From positions 1-36,396 of the forward strand of contig CAJFKR010000022.1 in the NCBI GenBank assembly GCA_904386005.1: DNA of 36,396 nucleotides, given 5' to 3'. The position numbers and the translations under genes are program-made. Each line of letters opens with the position of its first letter. Within the stretch, counting starts at the first letter, position 1. The notes beneath the pieces were generated by a model that ran no database searches, was not told the DNA's origin, and saw only the letters and a list, made by a program, of their open reading frames with translations. Positions 8,210-15,923 of the stretch are shown piece by piece. This DNA comes from Candidatus Flemingiibacterium merdigallinarum. Lineage in GTDB: Bacteria > Bacillota > Clostridia > Oscillospirales > CAG-272.

Positions 8210-9343
8210 TCACCCGCGTCGCTTTTTTTGTCCGGCGAGCAGCATTAAGTCGTCATATATTGCCCGGTTTGCGTCGGGAAGCGCGAATTTCCGGATGTTC
8301 TCGGACATCTGCTTGCGGCGGCTCCCGTCGGCGATGAGACGAGATATCTCGTCTGTCAAAATGCCGCCCGACAGCTCCTTTTCTTCGAACAGCAACGCCG
8401 CGCCGGCGTCGGCGAGCACCTTGGCGTTTTTGTACTGGTGATTGTCGGTGACGTGCGGCGACGGTATCAAAATGCAGCATTTACCAAGCAGCGCCAGCTC
8501 GGACAGGGTCATCGCGCCGGCACGGTTCACGACAATATCCGCTGCCGACATTTTGAGCGGCATATCGTATATATATTCAAGCAGCTGTATATTTTCGTAT
8601 TTCGAAAGCCCGTATTCCTCAAATTTCGCGCGCGCGGCCTCGTATTCGATAGCTCCGGTCGCGTGAATATGCAAAATCTCCGGATGCTTCGACGTATAGT
8701 CGCGCATCAGCGCGAGCATCTCGTCGTTTATCTTCTCCGCGCCCATGCTGCCGCCGCATGAGAGAATGAAGTATTTGTATTTGCCGTCGATACCGAGCCG
8801 CCGTCTCGCCGAAGCGTAGTCGAGCGAGCTGAACTCGGACTTGATCGGATTGCCGACCTTCTTGATTTTCGGGGCGTATGCCTCGCCGAGCGCATCGGCG
8901 GTAGCGTCGAAATTGACGTATATCCGGTCGACATAGCGCGCGAGCATACGCACAGCCACGCCCGGTATCGCGTTCGACTCATGTACCGCGGTCGGGATTT
9001 TCATTCCCGCCGCCGCTTTGAGCAGCGGCCAGCTCACATACCCTCCGGTGCCGATGACAAGGTCGGGTTTGAATTCGCGCAGCAGCTTTTTCGCTTTCAT
9101 CGGCGACGTAAACGCGAGCCACGCGGACTTGATGTTGTAAGGCGTCAGCTTGCGCTTGAAGCCCTGAACCTCGACATGGTACAGTTTGTACCCCTCTTTG
9201 GGTACGAGCTTATTTTCAATGCCGTGCGACGTGCCGACGAAGGCTATGGTCGAGCCGGGGCAGTTGTCGCGTATGTTTCCGGCGATCGCGAGCGCGGGAT
9301 TGACATGACCGCCCGTTCCGCCGCCGGTTACAAGTACTCTCAT
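8210..9343 (-). CDS. murG: UDP-GlcNAc:lipid I N-acetylglucosaminyltransferase MurG
   Basis: GT28 enzyme of 377 residues that adds GlcNAc to lipid I to make lipid II on the inner membrane face. The N-terminal loop GGGTGGHVNPALA binds the lipid phosphate. The C-terminal half has SCGGSMGAEKIN and the donor-binding VVNRAGAMTLSEL, followed by IPSPHVTDNHQ. Length and motifs are complete. A stop codon two codons upstream fixes the ATG at 9343. The nearest Shine-Dalgarno-like GGAGG (9360-9364) is 16 bp away, unusually far, so initiation may be weak or structured. A 179-bp gap without a gene separates it from ftsW. Confidence 0.96.
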   Translation of the reverse strand: MRVLVTGGGTGGHVNPALAIAGNIRDNCPGSTIAFVGTSHGIENKLVPKEGYKLYHVEVQGFKRKLTPYNIKSAWLAFTSPMKAKKLLREFKPDLVIGTGGYVSWPLLKAAAGMKIPTAVHESNAIPGVAVRMLARYVDRIYVNFDATADALGEAYAPKIKKVGNPIKSEFSSLDYASARRRLGIDGKYKYFILSCGGSMGAEKINDEMLALMRDYTSKHPEILHIHATGAIEYEAARAKFEEYGLSKYENIQLLEYIYDMPLKMSAADIVVNRAGAMTLSELALLGKCCILIPSPHVTDNHQYKNAKVLADAGAALLFEEKELSGGILTDEISRLIADGSRRKQMSENIRKFALPDANRAIYDDLMLLAGQKKRRG

Positions 9344-9522
9344 AAACTATAAATCACAGCCTCCGACTCTGGAGACTTCCTCCTGAATTGAATTTGGAAA
9401 CCCTTATTGACATATATAATCCGTGCGTATCGTTTCTTCGGATGTTACCCATATGTATGTCGCGGTCGCTTTCGGTCGCAGCGGGCGTCAGTGCGATTAT
9501 TCTGTAACCGAACGCGATGTGG

Positions 9523-11136
9523 CTATTTCTTTTGTTTCGAGAACCTCGAAATCGACAGGACGACCCCCATCTCGGTCATTAGTATACAGAGCGACGAGCC
9601 GCCGTACGAGAAGAAAGGCAGCGAAATACCGGTGTTCGGTATCGAGTTCGTGACGACCGCGATGTTTAACAGCGCCTGCAAAGTCACCTTTCCGACGATA
9701 CCGATGACTACAAGCGAGGAGAACGTATCGGGTGCTTTCATCGCGATGACCATGCCGCGGTAGGCGAACAGCAGAAACAGCGCGATGACCGCTACTGCTC
9801 CGACGAATCCGAGCTCCTCGCAGACTATGGTAAATATGAAGTCGTTCTGCGGCTCGGAGACATACATATGCTTCTGTCGGCTCTCTCCGAGTCCGACGCC
9901 GAAGAATCCGCCCGAGCCTATGGCGTAAAGTCCCTGCAAGGTCTGCCAGCCGCCGTCCTGCGGGTGCTCCTCGGGATGCAGCCAGATTTCAAAGCGGCGG
10001 CGCGTGTAATTAGTCAATAGTCCGAATAGGAGCAGTCCGATACCGCCCATCGCGCCGAGAATCGACATTACCTTCATTGAAGCTCCGCCCGCGAACATGA
10101 CTATGATACCGAGCAAAAACATGATAATCGTTCCGGACAGGTGCTTTTCAATGACGACCAGAAAGCAGGTTGCGCCGATTATTACAAACGGCACAAACAC
10201 GCCGAAGAAGGTCGAACGACCGAAATGCTTATAGTCGGTGACCCGCTCGTAATATCGGTCGAAGTACCACGCGAGCATCAGCACGAGTCCGAATTTCATG
10301 AACTCGGACGGCTGTATATTGGTGAATCCGAGACTGATCCAACGTTTCGCGCCTTTGATCGTAACGCCGATTATCGGCACGAGTGCCAGCATGATGAAGC
10401 AGACGCCGTAAATAGGCAGAGCAAACTTGCGATACCATTCGGGGCGGAACCACATTGCGAGTCCCATGCCGATAAAGCCGACGACGATGAATATCGCCTG
10501 TCGGAAGATTATATAGTAGCTGTCGTCGTATTTATTCTTCGAATACGCGTAGCTTGCCGAATAGACCATTATCGTGCCGAACGCGAGCATGATTATGACG
10601 AGTATCAGGAACACATAGTCATAACTCCCCTGCTCACGGACAATGGCGCGTTGTTCGAACACTGTCTTGTCGACCGTAAAGGTGCGCTTGAGGAAGGACA
10701 GTGTCGACTCCTGCTTTTTTGTGACCGCGGCTTTTTTCCGCACCCGAGCGGGCGGGCTGGCAGCTCTGACGCCGCCCCCCTGACTTGATGCTTGAACATT
10801 CGAACCAACGCTCGCCGCGCCCCGACCGTCGTTCAGATTATTCGGCTGCGCAGAGTGTTGATTTGACTCAGCGTACTGGTTGTGAGCGGCGCGCTGGTCT
10901 TGCGCGGCGCGCTGATTCTGTGCCGCGCGCTGATTCTGTGTTACGCGCTGATTCTGCGCCGTTTGTTGATTTCGGTTGCCGGCAGCAGCTTGATTCTGTC
11001 CGGCACCGCCGTTTTGTCGCGATCTCGATGTCTGCGCTGAAGCATTGCGGCGGTTATATGAACCTGTTGAGCCTGCCGAATTCCTCGGGTCAGACGAAGT
11101 ATAGGAATAGCTGTTATTGTTTCGGCCATTCTGCAA
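9523..11136 (-). CDS. ftsW: FtsW/RodA/SpoVE-family glycan polymerase with long N-terminal tail
   Basis: SEDS-family lipid II polymerase working with the class B PBP. The membrane core begins near residue 173 (YVFLILVIIMLAFGTIMVYSAS) and ends with NTGISLPFFSYGGSS, the conserved SEDS signature. The chosen start is a TTG at 11136 with AAGGAGGT 7-8 bp upstream, giving 537 residues. An in-frame ATG at 11268 would begin inside the hairpin array and is rejected. The first 130 or so residues are low-complexity, rich in Gln, Asn, Arg, Ala and Ser, and include QNQRAA-type repeats encoded by an 18-bp tandem repeat. Such a tail is not part of the usual FtsW. Whether it is the vegetative (FtsW) or sporulation (SpoVE) type cannot be told. 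Confidence 0.9.
   Translation of the reverse strand: MQNGRNNNSYSYTSSDPRNSAGSTGSYNRRNASAQTSRSRQNGGAGQNQAAAGNRNQQTAQNQRVTQNQRAAQNQRAAQDQRAAHNQYAESNQHSAQPNNLNDGRGAASVGSNVQASSQGGGVRAASPPARVRKKAAVTKKQESTLSFLKRTFTVDKTVFEQRAIVREQGSYDYVFLILVIIMLAFGTIMVYSASYAYSKNKYDDSYYIIFRQAIFIVVGFIGMGLAMWFRPEWYRKFALPIYGVCFIMLALVPIIGVTIKGAKRWISLGFTNIQPSEFMKFGLVLMLAWYFDRYYERVTDYKHFGRSTFFGVFVPFVIIGATCFLVVIEKHLSGTIIMFLLGIIVMFAGGASMKVMSILGAMGGIGLLLFGLLTNYTRRRFEIWLHPEEHPQDGGWQTLQGLYAIGSGGFFGVGLGESRQKHMYVSEPQNDFIFTIVCEELGFVGAVAVIALFLLFAYRGMVIAMKAPDTFSSLVVIGIVGKVTLQALLNIAVVTNSIPNTGISLPFFSYGGSSLCILMTEMGVVLSISRFSKQKK
10891..10956. repeat. 18-bp tandem repeat inside ftsW
   Basis: The core GCGCTGATTCTG, with minor variation in the first copy, recurs at 10891, 10909, 10927 and 10945, an 18-bp period. 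In the reading frame it encodes the six-residue unit QNQRAA and variants in the predicted cytoplasmic tail of FtsW. Confidence 0.85.
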
Positions 11137-11195
11137 ACCGACTACCTCCTTGGTCAAAATAATATTACTGCGTGTATATGAAGATTGCGGGTTAA

Positions 11196-11554
11196 GAGTG
11201 GTCTCAATTCGACTTTGTCGAATTGAGAGAGTTAAGAGTGGACATGACTTTGCCATAGGCAAAGTCATGTGAGTGGTCTCCGCCTACGGCGGAGAGCTTA
11301 GGATGAAATTTGCCTGCGGCAAATTTCATTTAATCAAATTCGCCTTCGGCGAATTTGTACCTCCTCTCTCCCGCAAAGCGGGAGACCACTCTCCACTCTC
11401 TCCCACGCAGTGGGAGACCACTCTCTCGACTTCGCAAAGCGAAGTCGAGACCACTCTTTTTCTAAGCCACTCTCTCGACTTCGCAAAGCGAAGTCGAGAC
11501 CACTCTTTTTCTAAGCCGCTCTCTCGACTTCGCAAAGCGAAGTCGAGACCACTC
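11196..11554. repeat. Array of ten perfect triloop hairpins between mraY and ftsW
   Basis: This fills most of a 417-bp gap without a gene. Perfect stems of 8-13 bp, all with 3-nt loops, lie at 11203-11227, 11242-11270, 11277-11295, 11303-11329, 11335-11357, 11367-11385, 11399-11417, 11425-11449, 11474-11498 and 11523-11547. The last three are identical copies on a 49-bp period. GAGTGGTCTC precedes hairpins on the left side and its complement GAGACCACTC follows those on the right; the outermost pair (11196-11205 and 11545-11554) bounds the array. Its right edge touches the mraY stop codon. No T-runs follow most stems, so this is not a simple terminator. Confidence 0.92.
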
Positions 11555-12534
11555 TATAATCCAAAGTATGCCGCCGCTCCGGCTATCACCGTGACGAGCG
11601 CGAATACTCCCACAATCTTCAGCTCGCTCCAGCCGCACTTTTCGAAATGGTGGTGTATCGGCGCCATCTTGAAAAATCGCTTGCCGTGCGTCAGCTTGAA
11701 ATAGGTCACTTGAATCATAACCGACAACGCCTCGATGATGTATATGATTCCGACTATGACTATGATAAGCGGATTGTTTATCATATATGCCATGCCGATC
11801 ACCAATCCGCCGAGGAACAGCGAGCCGGTATCGCCCATAAATACTCGCGCCGGATAAAAGTTGTAGACGAGGAAGCCGAGGCAGCAGCCGAGAGTTATCG
11901 CGGCGATTATCGCCTCGGGCAACGCCGACAGACTGAACGCCGCGACCGAGAAGAAGGCCGCGACCGCGAGCGTCACCGTGCTCGCCAGTCCATCGATTCC
12001 ATCCGTCAGATTAACGCTGTTGACGATGCCTGTGATTAGCAGTATTGACAGTATATAGTAAATTATGCCTAAATCAAGCTCCACGCCGACATACGGAATA
12101 TACAGCGTCTCTGAAAGATTGCCGGTTAGCTTCATCGCGGCGAGGAAAAGTCCGGCGCAGATTAATTGCAGCAGATATTTCTGCGACGCGGTCAGACCTT
12201 CGTTGCGGTGATTTTTGAATTTCGTCAGGTCGTCGACTATACCTACCGCACCGTTAGCGGTCGCCATCAGCATTACTATAGCCATCCGGTCGACGCCGTC
12301 CACTCCCTTTGAGACAAGGTATACGGCGAACGGGATAAACACGATAAGCGCCGCGGCGATGAACGAGAGACCGCCCATTGTGGGCGTTCCCTCCTTCGAT
12401 TTGTGCCAGCGCGGTCCGACGTCCAGTATCTTCTGCCCGAGCTTCATGCTCCGGAGCTTCGGTATCAATAACCGCGCGGCCAGAGCGGTGACTATAAACG
12501 TGGAGACAAACGCGGTAATATAATATCCGATCAT
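11554..12534 (-). CDS. mraY: Phospho-MurNAc-pentapeptide transferase MraY
   Basis: Multi-pass membrane enzyme of 326 residues that transfers phospho-MurNAc-pentapeptide to undecaprenyl phosphate, making lipid I. Family landmarks are GIVDDLTK with the paired Asp, NLTDGIDGLA, VFMGDTGSL and the APIHHHFE histidine loop. Some ten hydrophobic segments are visible. GGGAGA lies 6-7 bp upstream of the ATG. murF ends 16 bp upstream. Downstream, where murD is usually found, lies the hairpin array, whose boundary repeat includes the first base of the stop codon. Confidence 0.97.
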   Translation of the reverse strand: MIGYYITAFVSTFIVTALAARLLIPKLRSMKLGQKILDVGPRWHKSKEGTPTMGGLSFIAAALIVFIPFAVYLVSKGVDGVDRMAIVMLMATANGAVGIVDDLTKFKNHRNEGLTASQKYLLQLICAGLFLAAMKLTGNLSETLYIPYVGVELDLGIIYYILSILLITGIVNSVNLTDGIDGLASTVTLAVAAFFSVAAFSLSALPEAIIAAITLGCCLGFLVYNFYPARVFMGDTGSLFLGGLVIGMAYMINNPLIIVIVGIIYIIEALSVMIQVTYFKLTHGKRFFKMAPIHHHFEKCGWSELKIVGVFALVTVIAGAAAYFGL

Positions 12535-12550
12535 ATGGTTCTCCCGATAT

Positions 12551-13981
12551 TCAGCGAATCGGTTTTGCGTCGATAAGCTGCTTGAGTTCCTCGATTACGC
12601 GCTCGAGCTTCACCGCTCGGCTCGCTTTGAACAGCACCGCGTCGCCGCGCCCCAAAAGGTCAAACACGACCCGCGCGGTGGCGGTCGGATTTTCGGTGTT
12701 TGTGTTTATGCTGATATTGTCCGGCTTGTATGCGTGATTGATTGCTCCGAGCGCGATATTTTCGGCCTCGCGCCCGAATGTGATGAGGTGAGAGATGTGC
12801 TTTGACGCGACGAGCGTGCCGATTTCCATGTGCAGCTGCTTCGAATATTCGCCAAGCTCGCGCATATCGCCGAGCACCGCGATCGAGTTGCAGTGATTCT
12901 TGTCCGCCAGCTTCGCGAGCACGTCTATGGCCGCGCGCATCGACTCGGGACCCGCGTTGTAGCAGTCCTCGATTAATGTAATTCCGCCGTATTCGTAGAT
13001 ATTCTGCCGCATTCCGGTGTTGCGGAAGGACACGAGCCCGCGCTTTATCTCCTCGTCGCTCATGCCGAGCAGCACGCCTACCGCGAACGCGTAGGTCGCG
13101 TCGTATACATTGTGGCGACCGATTGTCGGTATCCGGATGTTAGTAACGACCCGCTTTCCGGCGACGAGGTCAAACTCGGTGTTGTCCTCACATTCGCGGA
13201 TATTGAGCGCGCGGTAGTCGGCCTGCGGATTGGACAATGAAACAAAGAGTATGTTCTGCTTGAGCTTGCCCTTCTGCGCGAACAGCATCGGCTCGTCGGC
13301 GTTGAGGATAACCCAGCCATCGTCGGGCATACCCTCGATTATCTCGAGCTTCGCGCGGCAGATATTTTCGCGCGAGCCAAGATTCTCAATATGCGAATTG
13401 CCGATGTTGGTTATGACCGCGATACTGGGCGTGGCGATGCGCGTCATGCGCGAAATTTCGCCCGCCTGACTCATGCCCATCTCGAGCACGCAGACCTGCG
13501 CAGTCTCGGGCATACTCAGAATCGAGAGCGGCATTCCGATCTCATTGTTGAAGTTGCCCTCGGTCTTGTGCGTCAGGAAGCGCGCGCTGGCGACCGCATA
13601 TATGAACTCCTTGGTCGTCGTTTTGCCGACACTGCCCGTGACCGCGACCGTGCGCGGATTTATCCTGTCCTTGTAGGCTTTTGCGACCTTGCCGAAGCCG
13701 TCGAGCGAGCTTTTGACTACGAGTACGCGTTCGGCTTCGTCCTCTGCGAGATCCTCGGGCATCCGCTCGGCTATGACCGCGGCGCCGCGGGCGAGCGCCT
13801 GCGGTATGAAGTCGTTGCCGTCAAAGCGTTCGCCCTTGAGAGCGATGAACAGCGAGCCGGATTCGGTCTCGCGCGAGTCGGTGGTTATAGACCGGATCTT
13901 CGCGTCACAGCTGCTTTCGAGACCGAGCAGCGAGGCAATCTCGCTCACACTGAATACGTCTTTTTTGAACCTGATGCTCAT
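12551..13981 (-). CDS. murF: UDP-MurNAc-tripeptide:D-Ala-D-Ala ligase MurF
   Basis: Cytoplasmic Mur ligase of 476 residues that adds D-Ala-D-Ala to UDP-MurNAc-tripeptide. The N-terminal substrate domain shows DSRETESGSLFIALKG, the ATP loop is VTGSVGKTTTKE, the central domain has TEGNFNNEIGMPL and EMGMSQAGEI, and the C-terminal domain has DCYNAGPESM and VLGDMRELG. GGAG lies 9 bp upstream of the ATG. It stands between murE and mraY as in most Firmicutes. Confidence 0.97.
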   Translation of the reverse strand: MSIRFKKDVFSVSEIASLLGLESSCDAKIRSITTDSRETESGSLFIALKGERFDGNDFIPQALARGAAVIAERMPEDLAEDEAERVLVVKSSLDGFGKVAKAYKDRINPRTVAVTGSVGKTTTKEFIYAVASARFLTHKTEGNFNNEIGMPLSILSMPETAQVCVLEMGMSQAGEISRMTRIATPSIAVITNIGNSHIENLGSRENICRAKLEIIEGMPDDGWVILNADEPMLFAQKGKLKQNILFVSLSNPQADYRALNIRECEDNTEFDLVAGKRVVTNIRIPTIGRHNVYDATYAFAVGVLLGMSDEEIKRGLVSFRNTGMRQNIYEYGGITLIEDCYNAGPESMRAAIDVLAKLADKNHCNSIAVLGDMRELGEYSKQLHMEIGTLVASKHISHLITFGREAENIALGAINHAYKPDNISINTNTENPTATARVVFDLLGRGDAVLFKASRAVKLERVIEELKQLIDAKPIR

Positions 13982-14037
13982 TTTTCAATTCTCCATTTAT
14001 ATTGACATATTATTGATATGTAATTTTCACAATCATT

Positions 14038-15741
14038 TTACAGCCGAGTTGTTTCATCGACCCCCGACATTGATCTTGCGGTGTCATATACAATATCCCG
14101 TTCGGAAAATGGGTGCTTTCCGTCAGCGTCGATTTCATAATCCTCATGTCCCTTTCCGGCGAGCAGAATAATATCATCCGCTTCGCTGTGCTCTATAATA
14201 TAACGTATCGCGTCCTCGCGCCGCTCGATCACCTTGTATTCGGCGCCGCGATCAACTCCGCGCATAATGTCGCAGATTATCGCGCGCGGATTTTCACCGC
14301 GGCTGTTGTCCGATGTTATCACCGTGAAGTCGGCGAGCGAAGTCGCGATTTTTCCCATGACCGGACGCTTCGACTTGTCGCGGTCGCCTCCGCAGCCAAA
14401 CAGCAGTCTGAGCCGTCCGCCCGGACGCTTCAGCTCACGCAGCGTGCGCAGTGTGCGTTCGAGCGCGTCAGGAGTGTGGGCGTAGTCGATATAGACATCA
14501 AAGCCGAGTCCATCGAGCCTAAGCCGTTCCATCCTACCCGGGATCTGCGGACAGCTTTTGAGCGCCGAGACAATAGTCTCGGGGGCTATTTTGAACAGCC
14601 TTGCCGCCGCTATGGTGGCGAGGGTATTTGATACGGTGAACCCGCCCGGTATCGGGCAGGATACGCGGTAAAGCCGACCTGATTCAAGCAGGTCGTACAT
14701 GATTCCGCCGTCGCGTGTCACGCGCGGGCTGATTGCGGTGTAGTCCGCCGCGATGCCCGACGCGGTCGTGATGTCGTCAGCCTTGCCGGAGCTATGGTTA
14801 TTTGTGGAAGTGGTGTTGAATAGAGTATTGCCGCCGGTATCACCGACTATACCACCGGACGGCTCATTGCTGTCATTGCTATATGTCTTGACAACGGACG
14901 ACATTATATCGCCGTCATTGCCGTCAGTGTCGGACAGGACCGAGAAGGTCACGTGCGGTATCGGGCAGCTCGTCGCCATTCGACCGAACCATTGGTCGTC
15001 AGCGTTTATCACCGCCGCGCCGCAGAGCCCGAGGAGCCGGCGCTTCGCGTTGTAATACTCCTCCATCGTACCGTGATAGTCGAGATGCTCGGGCGACAGA
15101 TTCGTGAATATGCCCAGAATGAAGTGGAGCGGGTCGAGCCGGTGCTGCGACAGCGAATGGGACGACGCCTCAATAAACACAATCTCAACTCCCTCATTTG
15201 CCATATGAGCAAGCTCGGGGTAGAGCCGTTCGGGCGGCGGGGTGGTCATCGAGTTTACATTCGACTCCGCGCTCTCGGATATGACCTCGGGCGTATCGCC
15301 GACCATGCACTTGACCGTTCCTACGATTCCGGTCTTATAACCGGCGGCTTTGAATATCTCGCGCAGGAAGTAGGTCACTGACGTCTTGCCGTTAGTGCCG
15401 GTCACGGCTATCGAAATCAGCCGGTCGCCGGGTCGTGCGCAGAGCTCGTTCCACATATTGGCTTCGGCAATCCGCGTATTTTTGACTATCAGGTATTTGA
15501 TTTCGGGGTGGCTTTTGAGATATTCGGTCATATGCTCGCATATGATCACACCCGCGCCGCGCTCGTGCGCGACGCAGATGAAATCGTGACCGTCGTATTT
15601 CTGTCCCGCGAGACAGATGAAGGTATCGCCCGGTCTTACCTTGAACGAGTCAGACCGCAGCTCGCCCGAATCGACCGTCTCCGGATCAAAGTTTGACTTA
15701 AGCAGCTCCGTGCCAAAAAGCAGTGCTGAAAGCTTTGCCAT
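14038..15741 (-). CDS. murE: UDP-MurNAc-dipeptide ligase MurE with a central low-complexity insertion
   Basis: Cytoplasmic Mur ligase adding the third stem-peptide residue. The P-loop VTGTNGKTS is near residues 113-121, and the C-terminal part has IDYAHTPDAL, FGCGGDRDKSKRP and AGKGHEDYE. The specificity loop reads DNSR (about 478-481) where meso-DAP enzymes have DNPR; the Asn and Arg are kept, so meso-diaminopimelate is the likely substrate. Residues of about 270-332 are an extra stretch rich in Asn, Ser, Thr, Gly and Asp, placed between the central-domain sheet and SCPIPGGFTVSN. The ATG at 15741 is chosen for the GAGAGGG 6 bp upstream; a longer frame to 15780 has no site. Length 567, larger than usual because of the insertion. 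Confidence 0.95.
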   Translation of the reverse strand: MAKLSALLFGTELLKSNFDPETVDSGELRSDSFKVRPGDTFICLAGQKYDGHDFICVAHERGAGVIICEHMTEYLKSHPEIKYLIVKNTRIAEANMWNELCARPGDRLISIAVTGTNGKTSVTYFLREIFKAAGYKTGIVGTVKCMVGDTPEVISESAESNVNSMTTPPPERLYPELAHMANEGVEIVFIEASSHSLSQHRLDPLHFILGIFTNLSPEHLDYHGTMEEYYNAKRRLLGLCGAAVINADDQWFGRMATSCPIPHVTFSVLSDTDGNDGDIMSSVVKTYSNDSNEPSGGIVGDTGGNTLFNTTSTNNHSSGKADDITTASGIAADYTAISPRVTRDGGIMYDLLESGRLYRVSCPIPGGFTVSNTLATIAAARLFKIAPETIVSALKSCPQIPGRMERLRLDGLGFDVYIDYAHTPDALERTLRTLRELKRPGGRLRLLFGCGGDRDKSKRPVMGKIATSLADFTVITSDNSRGENPRAIICDIMRGVDRGAEYKVIERREDAIRYIIEHSEADDIILLAGKGHEDYEIDADGKHPFSERDIVYDTARSMSGVDETTRL

Positions 15742-15923
15742 ATTATTCCCTCTCCCCTGTGAAAATATCACGTAAATCAATTATATGAGATGTGAATTGC
15801 ACAATCCCGACTTATTATGATATTTACGCAAATCGAGAGGGAAATATGATTAAGCTTCGGGGAGAGATGAGTTAGAATCAATGAGGAACGAGGAGTGAGA
15901 GCAAGCTAACGTTTTCGGGTTCC

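Noticed and set aside
11137..11268. Longer FtsW start at the ATG at 11268
   Set aside because: It would translate part of the hairpin array and has no ribosome binding site, while the TTG at 11136 has AAGGAGGT at good spacing.
11273..11704. 143-residue plus-strand ORF across the hairpin array
   Set aside because: It is made of repeat translation and antisense mraY sequence, with no family features and no ribosome binding site.
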